Source: an uncultured bacterium | GTDB taxonomy: Bacteria; Cyanobacteriota; Vampirovibrionia; Gastranaerophilales; Gastranaerophilaceae | Assembly: GCA_902777385.1 (NCBI GenBank) | Contig: CACYTP010000015.1 | Coordinates: 21,799 to 85,798, forward strand | Length of the DNA: 64,000 nt | Direction of reading: 5' to 3' | Shown here: in pieces, positions 18,197 to 26,529 of the stretch | Numbering within the stretch: the stretch's first letter is position 1 | Layout of the letters: each line of letters begins with the position of its first letter | Made by a program: the position numbers and the translations under genes | The notes under the pieces: model-generated | What the model saw: the letters and a program-made list of their open reading frames with translations, nothing else | Told to the model about the DNA's origin: nothing | Database searches by the model: none

Positions 18197-18418
18197 CTAA
18201 TACTTAATTTCTAACAATTCATTTATATCAACATCCAAATAATTTGCAAATTCCAGTATTTTTCCTATGGATAAATTCAATATCCCTGACTCTATTTTTG
18301 CGACATAACTCCATGAAACGCCCATTAATTCCGAAAAAGTTTCCTGAGTATATCCTTTTCTCATCCTTACGTTTTGAATATTTTTACCAATCTGCTTCAA
18401 TATATTTTTTTTATCCAT
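18197..18418 (-). CDS. XRE-family HTH regulator
   Basis: 73 aa, a single Cro/CI-type helix-turn-helix: IGKNIQNVRMRKGYTQETFSELMG then VSWSYVAKIESGILNLSIGKI. Such short proteins bind DNA as dimers and often control their own or adjacent genes. It is divergent from the prepilin at 18490, with only 71 nt between the two starts, and both promoters lie in that gap. No SD is present; GATAAT lies 6 nt before the ATG, so it is probably leaderless. Confidence 0.88.
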   Translation of the reverse strand: MDKKNILKQIGKNIQNVRMRKGYTQETFSELMGVSWSYVAKIESGILNLSIGKILEFANYLDVDINELLEIKY

Positions 18419-18424
18419 ATTTAT

Positions 18425-18430
18425 ATTATC
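18425..18430 (-). promoter_or_regulatory. Probable -10 box of the XRE gene
   Basis: GATAAT on the minus strand, 6 nt before ATG 18418. No clear -35. Confidence 0.4.
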
Positions 18431-18454
18431 TAATATTATTGATATATTTTTCTA

Positions 18455-18482
18455 TTGACATATAATTGTATTCATATATAAT
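18455..18482 (+). promoter_or_regulatory. Consensus sigma70-type promoter of a leaderless prepilin gene
   Basis: TTGACA (18455-18460), 16 nt, TATAAT (18477-18482), both perfect, then 7 nt to ATG 18490. There is no room for an SD, so the mRNA should begin at or next to the ATG. Confidence 0.85.
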
Positions 18483-18489
18483 TGAATAT

Positions 18490-19203
18490 ATGAAAAAGAA
18501 ATTTTATTTAGCATTCACACTTGCAGAAGTTCTGATTACACTCGGTATAATCGGTGTAGTTGCGGCAATGACATTACCTGCATTAATTCAGAAACATAGA
18601 AATCAAGTTGTAGAAACGAGATTAGCAAAAATTTATTCCGTAATGAATCAAGCTATTCTGCGTTCAGAAGTTGATAACGGACCAAAAGAATATTGGGATT
18701 TTTCATCAGAAAACTTTTTTGAGAAATACTTTGCACCATATTTGGTAAAAATAGCAGATCATACGGAATTGCAAGATTTAGGTTTCAATTATAAGGGTGT
18801 TATCTTTGCCGACGGCAGTATGTTGGTATGGAAAACTGATGCAGGAACAGATGCAGATGGAAATAAAATCCTTATAGGAAGTAGTGGAAATAAGGGTATG
18901 AATTCAGACTACTATTTTTTCCCTGATGCTAAGAATTACAGTACTGAGGTCATGAACGATAGAAAATATATCGGCTCGTATTATTTTGCATTTAGATTTG
19001 CCCCGAGGGAGGGGATGAATTACCATACCGGAAAAGGTTTTGAACCATATAAACATTGTCACGACTGTAATTCTGAAGAATATTTAAAATCAGGAAACAG
19101 GTATTCTTGTAATGAAAATAATGCTACCCCACTATATTGCACTGCACTGATACAGAATAACGGGTGGAAAATCCCAAAGGATTATCCATTTAAAATCAGA
19201 TAA
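18490..19203 (+). CDS. Type IV pilin-like prepilin
   Basis: 237 aa. A short basic leader (MKKKFYLA) is followed by FTLAEVLITLGIIGVVAA, a type III prepilin signal cut by a PilD-like peptidase before Phe, and then the hydrophobic assembly helix. The C-terminal part is cysteine-rich (KHCHDCNSEEY, RYSCNEN, LYCTA) and ends IQNNGWKIPKDYPFKI, a common tail in this pseudopilin type. ATG 18490 is chosen because the promoter -10 box overlaps the longer frame from 18466. Expressed from a perfect promoter, beside an XRE gene that may control it. No pilus machinery is nearby. Confidence 0.9.
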   Translation: MKKKFYLAFTLAEVLITLGIIGVVAAMTLPALIQKHRNQVVETRLAKIYSVMNQAILRSEVDNGPKEYWDFSSENFFEKYFAPYLVKIADHTELQDLGFNYKGVIFADGSMLVWKTDAGTDADGNKILIGSSGNKGMNSDYYFFPDAKNYSTEVMNDRKYIGSYYFAFRFAPREGMNYHTGKGFEPYKHCHDCNSEEYLKSGNRYSCNENNATPLYCTALIQNNGWKIPKDYPFKIR

Positions 19204-19217
19204 AATCGTGATACAAT
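19189..19217 (+). promoter_or_regulatory. Probable leaderless promoter of the cysteine-cluster gene
   Basis: TTTAAA (19189-19194), 17 nt, TACAAT (19212-19217), then 6 nt to ATG 19224; no SD. Confidence 0.45.
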
Positions 19218-19223
19218 ATATGT

Positions 19224-19904
19224 ATGGCTGAATTAAATGACAAAATAACAAAATTAAGAAAAAATTACAGAGAGATTTTCGTTACTTGCGGAGAAGAAAT
19301 AGAAAAGCGTGTAAATGAACTTAGACCGGAGAATTTAGAGGGTGAAATTTTTCAAAAATATGAGTCTGACAGTGCGGGTTACAAGTGGCAAGTTTCCGTA
19401 TTAGATCTGTTGGATAACGAAATTTCAAAAGAAATATACAGAAAATTAAATGAGATACTTGCATATCGTTCTCAGTTTAAGTGTATAGGGTGTGCTACCT
19501 GTTGTAAACTGGCATGCAGTGAGTTTTCTCCGGAGGAATTAAAACAAAAGGCAAATAATGGTGATAATTTTGCAGGACAATTTTTGAGCGTATTTATTCC
19601 ATACAAAAACAAAGAAGAAGCAAGAAAAATTTATCCTGAATATATTGAATTGTTAGAAGATAACAGAGAAGAAGATGTCTATTTTTATCATTGTCCTAAA
19701 GTGACAGAAGATAACAGATGCTCAGATTACGGAAACCGTCCTCAAATATGCAGAGATTTTCCGGACAATCCTTTGAGTATATTACCCAAATCTTGCGGAT
19801 ACAGAGAATGGAAAGAAGAAATTGAACCTATTGCATTAATGCTCCATTCAATGCTTGAAATAGTTGAATATTATAACACTAAACTTGAAGAATTCGGACA
19901 TTAA
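19224..19904 (+). CDS. YkgJ-family cysteine-cluster protein
   Basis: 226 aa. The cluster CIGCATCCKLAC matches the CxxCxxCC signature of the YkgJ/Fe-S-oxidoreductase-related family, and CP, C and C follow in FYHCPKV, NRCSDYGNRPQICRDFP and SCGYR. These probably bind zinc or an Fe-S cluster. The N-terminal 75 residues are helical. Soluble, function unknown in this family. Starts 20 nt after the prepilin stop, with its own likely leaderless promoter. The unit is unlinked to tig by operon signals. Confidence 0.85.
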   Translation: MAELNDKITKLRKNYREIFVTCGEEIEKRVNELRPENLEGEIFQKYESDSAGYKWQVSVLDLLDNEISKEIYRKLNEILAYRSQFKCIGCATCCKLACSEFSPEELKQKANNGDNFAGQFLSVFIPYKNKEEARKIYPEYIELLEDNREEDVYFYHCPKVTEDNRCSDYGNRPQICRDFPDNPLSILPKSCGYREWKEEIEPIALMLHSMLEIVEYYNTKLEEFGH

Positions 19905-19969
19905 TTCAGTAAGCCGTAATCCCTTGTAAAATTCATCCAAAAACATCATATTTCATTCGTTTAGCGGAC

Positions 19970-19997
19970 TTGCAAGAAAAGATTTTTGCGGTATAAT
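19970..19997 (+). promoter_or_regulatory. Promoter of tig-clpP-clpX
   Basis: TTGCAA (19970-19975), 16 nt, TATAAT (19992-19997), upstream of the SD-led tig ATG. Confidence 0.7.
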
Positions 19998-20039
19998 TTG
20001 GGAAGATATTGTAATAAAAATTATAAAGGAAAATTAACT

Positions 20040-21353
20040 ATGCAAGTTACTTTAGAAAATGAAAAAGAAAATGTAGTAAAATTAGACATCACAGTTCCGG
20101 CAAAAGAAGCTGCAGACGCTTATAATAATGCAGTAAAAAGAATTTCACAGTATGTAAATATTGACGGTTTCAGAAAAGGAAAGGCTCCAAGAGAATTGGT
20201 TGAACGTCATGTAGGCGTTGACAGAATTAAACAGGAAGCATTGGAAGGTATCATGCCAAGAGTGTTATCACAGGCAATTGATGAAAATAAATTGGACGTT
20301 ATCACTCAGCCTTACATCACTTCATACAACTACAACATAGGTGAAGACCTGAAAGTTGTTGCTAAAGTTGAAACCAGACCTGAAGTTACATTGGGTGACT
20401 ATAAAGGTATTACAGTAGAAGTTGAAGATTCTCCTGTAGCTGAAGACGCTATGGATAAAGCTTTAGAAAATCTGAGAAACCAACATGCCGAAAATAAAAT
20501 TATCACTGACAGAGAAACAAAAGATACTGATATCGTAAAAATTGATTTTGACGGTTATGTTGGTGAAGAAAAAATCAAAGGCGGCGAAGGCAAAAATTAT
20601 CCGCTTGATTTAGGTCATTCAACATTCATTCCTGGGTTTGCAGAACAGTTGGTAGGAAAGAAATTGAACGACGAATTTTCAATTGAAGTTACTTTCCCTG
20701 AAGAATACCACGACGAAAAATTAAAAGGTCAGAAAGCTACTTTCAAAATTAAGATTAACGAAATTAGCGAAAGAATTTTACCTGAATTAACGGATGAATT
20801 TGTTGCAAAAGTAGGACCTTTCAAAACTATTGACGATTTGAAAGCAGATATTCAGAAATATCTTGATGAAGCAAGAGAAAACACCAATAAAAACAATTCC
20901 GAAAATGAAATTTTTAAAGCAGTTATTTCTAATGCGTCTGTAGAAATTCCTCAGTCAATGATTGACCGTGAAGCTCAATCATTATTGGCAGAATACAGAA
21001 ACAGACTTGCTGCTCAGGGTATAAGCTGGGAAATGCTGACAAAGGCTCAGGGCGAAAAAGAAATACTTGACAACTTGAATGATGATGCTAAGACAAGAAT
21101 TAAAAATTCACTTGTTATAGACAAAATTGCTAAAGTTGAAAAAATTGAACTTGAAAGATCTGATTTGGATAAGAAATTTGCAGAATTAAGTGCTGCATAC
21201 AGAATTTCTCAACAGGATTTGTACAAACAAATCGGTAAAAATCCTGAAATTTTATCATCTTTATCTCAGCAAGCAATGAATGATAAAGTTAGAGATTTCT
21301 TGTTGCAAAACAACACTGTTAATATCGTAGCTCCAAAGAAATCCGAAAAGTAG
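20040..21353 (+). CDS. tig: Trigger factor
   Basis: 437 aa ribosome-associated chaperone and prolyl isomerase. The N-terminal ribosome-binding domain has the signature VNIDGFRKGKAPRELVERHVG. The FKBP-like PPIase domain spans about 160-245 (IDFDGYVGEE, GHSTFIPGFAEQLVG). The C-terminal helical chaperone arms follow. ATG 20040 is used for its AAAGGA SD and family start; the frame reaches 19986, which is untranslated leader. It heads the conserved tig-clpP-clpX cluster. Confidence 0.97.
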   Translation: MQVTLENEKENVVKLDITVPAKEAADAYNNAVKRISQYVNIDGFRKGKAPRELVERHVGVDRIKQEALEGIMPRVLSQAIDENKLDVITQPYITSYNYNIGEDLKVVAKVETRPEVTLGDYKGITVEVEDSPVAEDAMDKALENLRNQHAENKIITDRETKDTDIVKIDFDGYVGEEKIKGGEGKNYPLDLGHSTFIPGFAEQLVGKKLNDEFSIEVTFPEEYHDEKLKGQKATFKIKINEISERILPELTDEFVAKVGPFKTIDDLKADIQKYLDEARENTNKNNSENEIFKAVISNASVEIPQSMIDREAQSLLAEYRNRLAAQGISWEMLTKAQGEKEILDNLNDDAKTRIKNSLVIDKIAKVEKIELERSDLDKKFAELSAAYRISQQDLYKQIGKNPEILSSLSQQAMNDKVRDFLLQNNTVNIVAPKKSEK

Positions 21354-21401
21354 AAGAAAAATAATAATAATCGTATAATGAAATAAGAAAGGGAATTAAA
21401 A

Positions 21402-21992
21402 ATGAGTTTTGTACCTGTAGTTATAGAACAATCAAGCAGAGGCGAACGTTCTTTCGATATCTTTTCAAGACTATTGAGAGAAAGAATTATCTTCCTCGGA
21501 ACTCCGATTGATGATATGGTTGCAAATTTAATCGTTGCACAGTTATTGTTATTGGACAGCGAAAATCCGGAAAAGGATATTATGTTGTATATCAACAGCC
21601 CTGGAGGAAGTGTAACAGCCGGATTTGCAATCTATGATACAATGCAGCACATCAGAGCTGATGTTTCTACAATTTGTTTAGGTCAGGCAGCTTCTATGGG
21701 TGCATTCCTGTTATCTTCAGGTGCAAAAGGCAAGAGATTGGCTCTTCCTCATTCTCGTGTTTTAATTCACCAACCACTAGGTGGAGCTCAAGGTCAGGCG
21801 ACTGATATCGAAATTCAGGCACAAGAAATTTTGAGAATTAAAAAATCATTGAATGAAATTCTTGCTGCTAATACCGGTCAGTCTATCAAGAAAATTGAAA
21901 AAGATACTGACAGAGATTACATAATGACTCCTGCAGAAGCATTGGAGTACGGTATGATTGATAAAGTCATTTCCAGAGATTCAATCAAGTAG
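21402..21992 (+). CDS. clpP: ATP-dependent Clp protease proteolytic subunit
   Basis: 196 aa. The catalytic triad is in its usual numbering: Ser98 ([10 protein letters not shown]), His123 (VLIHQP) and Asp172 (DRDYIM). The fold signature [19 protein letters not shown] is present. It forms a 14-mer proteolytic chamber that degrades substrates unfolded by ClpX, encoded 27 nt downstream. SD AAAGGG before ATG. Confidence 0.98.
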   Translation: MSFVPVVIEQSSRGERSFDIFSRLLRERIIFLGTPIDDMVANLIVAQLLLLDSENPEKDIMLYINSPGGSVTAGFAIYDTMQHIRADVSTICLGQAASMGAFLLSSGAKGKRLALPHSRVLIHQPLGGAQGQATDIEIQAQEILRIKKSLNEILAANTGQSIKKIEKDTDRDYIMTPAEALEYGMIDKVISRDSIK

Positions 21993-22019
21993 GATTGCAT
22001 AAAAGGAGAAATTTATAAT

Positions 22020-23324
22020 ATGCCAAAGCATGATGATAGCAGATTAAAATGTTCTTTTTGCGGGAAATCACAGGATCAGGTAAAAAAACTTATTGCAGGT
22101 CCTGAGGTGTATATTTGCGATGAGTGCGTAGAACTCTGTAATGAAATTCTTGATGAAGAATTTTTAGAAGGTAAAGACAAAGAAGGTGAAGTTAAGGATA
22201 AAAAATCAGAAGAAAAACCTATTCCAAAACCTCACGAAATCAAAGCATATCTTGACGAATACATTATTGGCCAGGATGACGCTAAAAAAGTTTTGTCTGT
22301 TGCTGTATATAATCATTACAAACGTTTAAAACACAATAAGAGTGCCGACTTAAAGAACAATGTGGAAATACAGAAGTCTAACATATTACTTGTCGGACCT
22401 ACAGGTTCAGGTAAAACATTGTTGGCACAAACATTGGCTAAAATGTTGGATGTACCTTTTGCAGTAGCTGATGCTACAACTTTAACCGAAGCAGGTTATG
22501 TTGGTGATGATGTTGAGAATATTCTTTTAAGGCTATATCAGAATGCTGATTTTGATTCTGCAAAAGCTGAAAGAGGTATTATTTACATTGATGAAATTGA
22601 TAAGATTTCCAGAAAATCCGAGAACACCTCAATTACCCGTGACGTATCAGGTGAAGGTGTACAACAGGCATTGTTAAAGCTTATTGAAGGTACAATTGCC
22701 CATGTTCCGCCACAAGGAGGAAGGAAACATCCGCATCAGGAATTCATTGATATTGACACAAGCAATATACTGTTCATAGTTGGCGGTGCGTTTGTAGGAT
22801 TGGAAAAAATCATTGAAAGAAGAGCCGATGTCGGTCAAACCGTTGGTTTTGGAGCAACAGCCGCAATGTCACAGGCTGAAAGAGAAGCAAATGCGGCAAA
22901 ATTACTAAAGAAACTTCAACCTGAAGATTTACTCAAATTCGGGTTAATTCCGGAATTTATCGGACGTGTTCCAACCTATGCAGTTCTGGATCAGTTGAAT
23001 GAAAAAACTCTAAAAATGATTTTAACAGAGCCAAAGAATGCAGTACTTAAACAGTACAAATGTTTATTGGAAATGGACGGTGTTAATCTGGAATTTGAGC
23101 CTGAAGCAGTTGATTTAATTGCCCAAGAAGCAATTAAGCGTAAAACCGGTGCCAGAGCGTTACGTTCAATTGTAGAAGAATTGATGCTTGATATAATGTA
23201 TGATGTTCCGTCAAAAGAACATACCGATAAACTTGTGATTACGGCAGAAATGGTTAAAAACCGTAACTCCGGAGAGTTGATAAAACTTCCTACAAAAGAC
23301 GAAAGCAAGGAAATATCGGCATAA
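22020..23324 (+). CDS. clpX: ATP-dependent Clp protease ATPase subunit ClpX
   Basis: 434 aa. The N-terminal C4 zinc-binding domain is CSFCGK...CDECVELC. The AAA+ domain has Walker [11 protein letters not shown], Walker [11 protein letters not shown], the IGF-loop region and GRVPTYAVL. It recognises, unfolds and feeds proteins to ClpP. SD AAAGGAG before ATG. Third gene of the tig operon, closed by a strong terminator. Confidence 0.98.
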   Translation: MPKHDDSRLKCSFCGKSQDQVKKLIAGPEVYICDECVELCNEILDEEFLEGKDKEGEVKDKKSEEKPIPKPHEIKAYLDEYIIGQDDAKKVLSVAVYNHYKRLKHNKSADLKNNVEIQKSNILLVGPTGSGKTLLAQTLAKMLDVPFAVADATTLTEAGYVGDDVENILLRLYQNADFDSAKAERGIIYIDEIDKISRKSENTSITRDVSGEGVQQALLKLIEGTIAHVPPQGGRKHPHQEFIDIDTSNILFIVGGAFVGLEKIIERRADVGQTVGFGATAAMSQAEREANAAKLLKKLQPEDLLKFGLIPEFIGRVPTYAVLDQLNEKTLKMILTEPKNAVLKQYKCLLEMDGVNLEFEPEAVDLIAQEAIKRKTGARALRSIVEELMLDIMYDVPSKEHTDKLVITAEMVKNRNSGELIKLPTKDESKEISA

Positions 23325-23340
23325 GTAAAATAAAATAAAT

Positions 23341-23375
23341 AAACAGGACACAATAAAATGTGTCCTGTTTTTATT
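23341..23375 (+). terminator. Terminator of tig-clpP-clpX
   Basis: AAACAGGACACA (23341-23352) pairs perfectly with TGTGTCCTGTTT (23359-23370), followed by TT. Confidence 0.92.
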
Positions 23376-23433
23376 TCTAAACAAACGCAAAAATTTTTAT
23401 TTACTTGTTTTAACATATACAAGGTAGTGTTTA

Positions 23434-24516
23434 ATGATTTCAAAAATAGTTGGGCAAAGTATAAATAAACAATGCAGGTATCCGAGTTTTCAAGGGAATG
23501 AAAATGCACGGCAAGTACCTGAACCTAATGCTGCAGATAAATTTATAGCAGCAGTTGACAGCATTGCAAAAAAGGAACAACACGGCGGCTTTATGTCAAA
23601 ATATATGTGGTCACCTACAGCATTTTTTACAGGTGCAGCACTGCCGTGTATTTACGAATCGATAACACTTATAAAAGCAAGAAGGTTAAAACTTGGGGGA
23701 AGTACACCCGAATTAAAAGCATTATTAAAGCACTTTAAGAGGAACTTGGCTCTTCTTATTATCGGTGGCATAGGAGTAATGGAAGGCTTACAATGCTATT
23801 TCAATTCACAAACAGATAAAAATATAAAAAATTTCAGAAAAACTTTTGACAAAATAAATACAAAATCTTCTGCTGAATTAGATGATAAAACTTTCCGCTC
23901 AACTTATAAAGGTGCCTTTTGTAACAGTCTAAACGGCAAAGTATCAGTAAATCGAAACTTAATCAACGATCCGATTTTCGCTACCAGATTAAAAGGTTTA
24001 ATAAAACACGAATTAGTCCATGCCGGACAATTTGAAACAATTGCCCGTTCAGAAGATGGTATTAAAAAATTGAACTATGCTTCTGTTGCTAAGGTTGCAA
24101 ATATCGCAAAATCTTCCTACGAAACGAAAAAAGAATTTGAAGAAATATATAAAGCAGTATCAGAAGATACAATAGGTAAATACGACAAAGTAACAATAAA
24201 ACTTTCAGGGGCAGATGTAAATTTCAAAAATTATATTAATGCAATTCATATTCTGCTTAATGACGAAAAAGCAGGATACAATGATATTCCTATGATTTTA
24301 GATATGTCTCACTATGACAATATAATAAAAGAAAAAGGGAAACTCTCGACAGAAGAGGAGCAAAAAGCTGACATGTATTATGAAGCTTTGCTGCAATATT
24401 CAGACATCACACCAATAAATGCACTTAATCCGTTTGGGTCATACAGAAGTAATATACTGGAAAAGGAAGCTTACAAAGAAAACCAGTCATGGTTCATGAA
24501 CATATTTAACAAATAA
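23434..24516 (+). CDS. Predicted membrane-associated zinc peptidase (HExxH) with N-terminal SFQG motif
   Basis: 360 aa. PSFQG lies at 17-21 in a non-signal N-terminus. Two hydrophobic segments follow, about 62-80 (AFFTGAALPCIYESITLI) and 105-123 (LALLIIGGIGVMEGLQ). KHELVHAGQFE at 191-201 holds HELVH, a gluzincin-type zinc motif in a helix, preceded by a strand (GKVSVNRNLI), as in minigluzincin-like peptidases. The third ligand is not certain. SD AAGG before ATG. It ends exactly where the convergent membrane-protein gene ends. The family is not identified; peptidase activity is inferred from the motif alone. Confidence 0.65.
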   Translation: MISKIVGQSINKQCRYPSFQGNENARQVPEPNAADKFIAAVDSIAKKEQHGGFMSKYMWSPTAFFTGAALPCIYESITLIKARRLKLGGSTPELKALLKHFKRNLALLIIGGIGVMEGLQCYFNSQTDKNIKNFRKTFDKINTKSSAELDDKTFRSTYKGAFCNSLNGKVSVNRNLINDPIFATRLKGLIKHELVHAGQFETIARSEDGIKKLNYASVAKVANIAKSSYETKKEFEEIYKAVSEDTIGKYDKVTIKLSGADVNFKNYINAIHILLNDEKAGYNDIPMILDMSHYDNIIKEKGKLSTEEEQKADMYYEALLQYSDITPINALNPFGSYRSNILEKEAYKENQSWFMNIFNK

Positions 24517-25377
24517 TTACTGAGAATTTACGCATTCAAAATCAGGTAAAAACCGTTCTTCAATAATTTTTATATGCTCTTCTTCAGGTACATCAGAATT
24601 ATAAAGCTCTTCGTTAAAAGCTTTGAATTCATTTATATATTTATTAATATTTAGTATTTCATTTTCATAAGTATAATTACATGTAGTTATAAAATGTTCA
24701 AGCAACACAGGTAAGTATTCTTTAATATTTTCTATTATTTTACATTGGTTTGATTTATCTGAAAATGTTTCCTGATTTAACCTGTTCATTATATCTTCCG
24801 AATACGAATATAATGCCTCATATTCAAGTGTAAGTACAAATTCGCTTATTTTTTCTTTTTGCTTATTATCATAAAACCAACAAACCAAAATAATACCTAT
24901 TATAGCGGCTATTGCATAGTACCATTCATGAATAAGCCTTATACACAAATAAACTATGCCGCCCAGCAATAGTATAAATAATATAAAATTTCCTGCTGTT
25001 TGCAACAGGAATTTAGCATTTTCTTCATTATTAACCCAATATTTTTCTTCAATTTTGGGAGAATGTCTAAATATAATTTTTTCAGCAACTATATTATATA
25101 TTATTCCCACAAGAAGAATTATCCCAATTACGATAAGTACATACCAAAAATTTAAAAAATGCATTTTATAGAGCAGCTTAAAAATTTTGAGCTTCAGCAT
25201 TAGATAAAAAACAAACAAGGATACAATAAAAAATTTGTTACCGAATTTTCGATAATTAATCATTTGTTCTTCAGATGTTATAAAATATCCGTCGGAAAAG
25301 AAATTAGGATAAAATACCCTTTTATTATCCTGTGTATACTTTATAAATACAAGCTGCCAAAAATATTTATCCGACAT
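24517..25377 (-). CDS. Multi-pass membrane protein of unknown function
   Basis: 286 aa from ATG 25377, which has a GGAG 5 nt upstream; an ATG at 25398 lacks an SD. Four membrane segments are visible in the first 160 residues (FFIVSLFVFYLMLKL, FWYVLIVIGIILLVGIIY, FILFILLLGGIVYLCI, YAIAAIIGIILVCWFY). A soluble, acidic helical C-terminal half follows (ENIKEYLPVLLEHFITT and on). No recognised family. It lies downstream of the CheR-like gene on the same strand and may be co-transcribed. Confidence 0.7.
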   Translation of the reverse strand: MSDKYFWQLVFIKYTQDNKRVFYPNFFSDGYFITSEEQMINYRKFGNKFFIVSLFVFYLMLKLKIFKLLYKMHFLNFWYVLIVIGIILLVGIIYNIVAEKIIFRHSPKIEEKYWVNNEENAKFLLQTAGNFILFILLLGGIVYLCIRLIHEWYYAIAAIIGIILVCWFYDNKQKEKISEFVLTLEYEALYSYSEDIMNRLNQETFSDKSNQCKIIENIKEYLPVLLEHFITTCNYTYENEILNINKYINEFKAFNEELYNSDVPEEEHIKIIEERFLPDFECVNSQ

Positions 25378-25434
25378 AAATGCTCCAACTCTTGTCATTA
25401 TTTTATATTATTTTTTTTAAAGTGTAAAGAAATT

Positions 25435-26409
25435 TTAGCATTCCCGAACTTTTTTCCATATATGACAATAAGGTTGATTACTATCAAATACAGATTCTTT
25501 AAATCCATATTCTTTGAGCATTTTAGTCAAAAGAATCATATCACATACCTGTTCATTCTCATTCTTACCAATTGCAAACAGTCCCTTCATCTCCAAAGCC
25601 TTATTAATCTGCGGTAATATTCTTTTTAAAATTTCTCTTGTCTGTTTTTCACTTAATTGCATTCTGAAATCATCGTTTGTAGTAATTAAATGATAAAAAG
25701 CATTTCTAAATGTAAAAGCCAAGAATTTTTCTCCGTTTGTTATTTTATCTAAATCACGAATATCTCCCTGTAAATATTCATAATTCAGCTTTCTCAAACC
25801 CTTGAGTTTGAAAAATTTAGAGTCCGTCTCTATAAAATGAAATTCCGTAAAACTGTTTAAAAACAACTTTATTCGGTTTAAAATACCTTTTCTGCTCTTA
25901 TCGGTTTTAACCTCTTTGAATATCTTATTAAACGCTTTCCTGTATTGAACTTCTTTCTTAGTTAATTTTTTAGAAGAATCAAACGCTAGAAATCTGTCAT
26001 CGTAAGCACTCAATCCCCAGTTAGAGATATATTCTTCTCCTGTTTTATCTATTGGTCTGGATATAGAATAATAACCTGCCTTTGCCCTTTTAATTGCAAC
26101 TTTTCCCAAATCAAATGCGACAATTCTTGATGGAACTTTGTTCATAATCATTTTCATGGATAAACCATCTTCCCCTGTAGAACACGCACCTATCAAAATA
26201 TTTTTAACAGCAATATTAGGGAACGTTCTTATCAAGTAATCTTTAATATATTCTAAAGTGTCCGCTTCCCTGAAAAATGCTGTTTCATGTCTTAAATTTA
26301 TGTGTCTGCCGTATGCTCTCACATATTCATTACCAAGATACCCGTTAAAACTCACAGGACTTTGAACGTTACAAGTATTATTCACGTTTGGGTTGCCGAT
26401 AATTTGCAA
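25435..26409 (-). CDS. CheR-like SAM-dependent methyltransferase with N-terminal SFNG motif
   Basis: 324 aa. The start is TTG 26409 with GGAG 7 nt upstream. VSFNG is at 19-23. The body follows CheR: ETAFFREADTLEYI, the SAM-binding motif ILIGACSTGEDGLSM, the acidic loop IVAFDLGKVAIKRAKAGYYS, YLQGDIRDL, and AFTFRNAFYHLI in place of CheR's FCRNVLIYF. CheR methylates glutamates on chemoreceptors, but no chemotaxis gene is present here, and an insertion (about 165-215) separates the core motifs. The target is therefore unknown. It sits between the calpain-like protease and the membrane protein on the same strand. Confidence 0.72.
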   Translation of the reverse strand: MQIIGNPNVNNTCNVQSPVSFNGYLGNEYVRAYGRHINLRHETAFFREADTLEYIKDYLIRTFPNIAVKNILIGACSTGEDGLSMKMIMNKVPSRIVAFDLGKVAIKRAKAGYYSISRPIDKTGEEYISNWGLSAYDDRFLAFDSSKKLTKKEVQYRKAFNKIFKEVKTDKSRKGILNRIKLFLNSFTEFHFIETDSKFFKLKGLRKLNYEYLQGDIRDLDKITNGEKFLAFTFRNAFYHLITTNDDFRMQLSEKQTREILKRILPQINKALEMKGLFAIGKNENEQVCDMILLTKMLKEYGFKESVFDSNQPYCHIWKKVREC

Positions 26410-26495
26410 ATTATTTCTCCATTGGCTTTTTCCACTAAAAGTTAATGAAGAAAAATTATTGCCTAAATTAAGCTAAATTGTTAACTCTTGTTTAC

Positions 26496-26526
26496 AAATA
26501 AAAAGCCCTCGGGGGGCTTTTATTTA
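26496..26526. terminator. Bidirectional terminator-like hairpin
   Basis: AAATAAAAAGCCC pairs with GGGGGCTTTTATTT around a short loop, with A/T tracts on both sides. It lies between the calpain-like and CheR-like genes. Confidence 0.8.
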
Positions 26527-26529
26527 TTA

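Noticed and set aside
7627..19203. A type IV pilus locus around the two prepilins
   Set aside because: No PilB, PilC, PilD, PilQ or PilM genes are present; the prepilins are isolated.
25435..26409. Chemotaxis operon suggested by the CheR-like gene
   Set aside because: No receptor, CheA, CheB, CheW or CheY gene occurs in the window, and the core motif is diverged.
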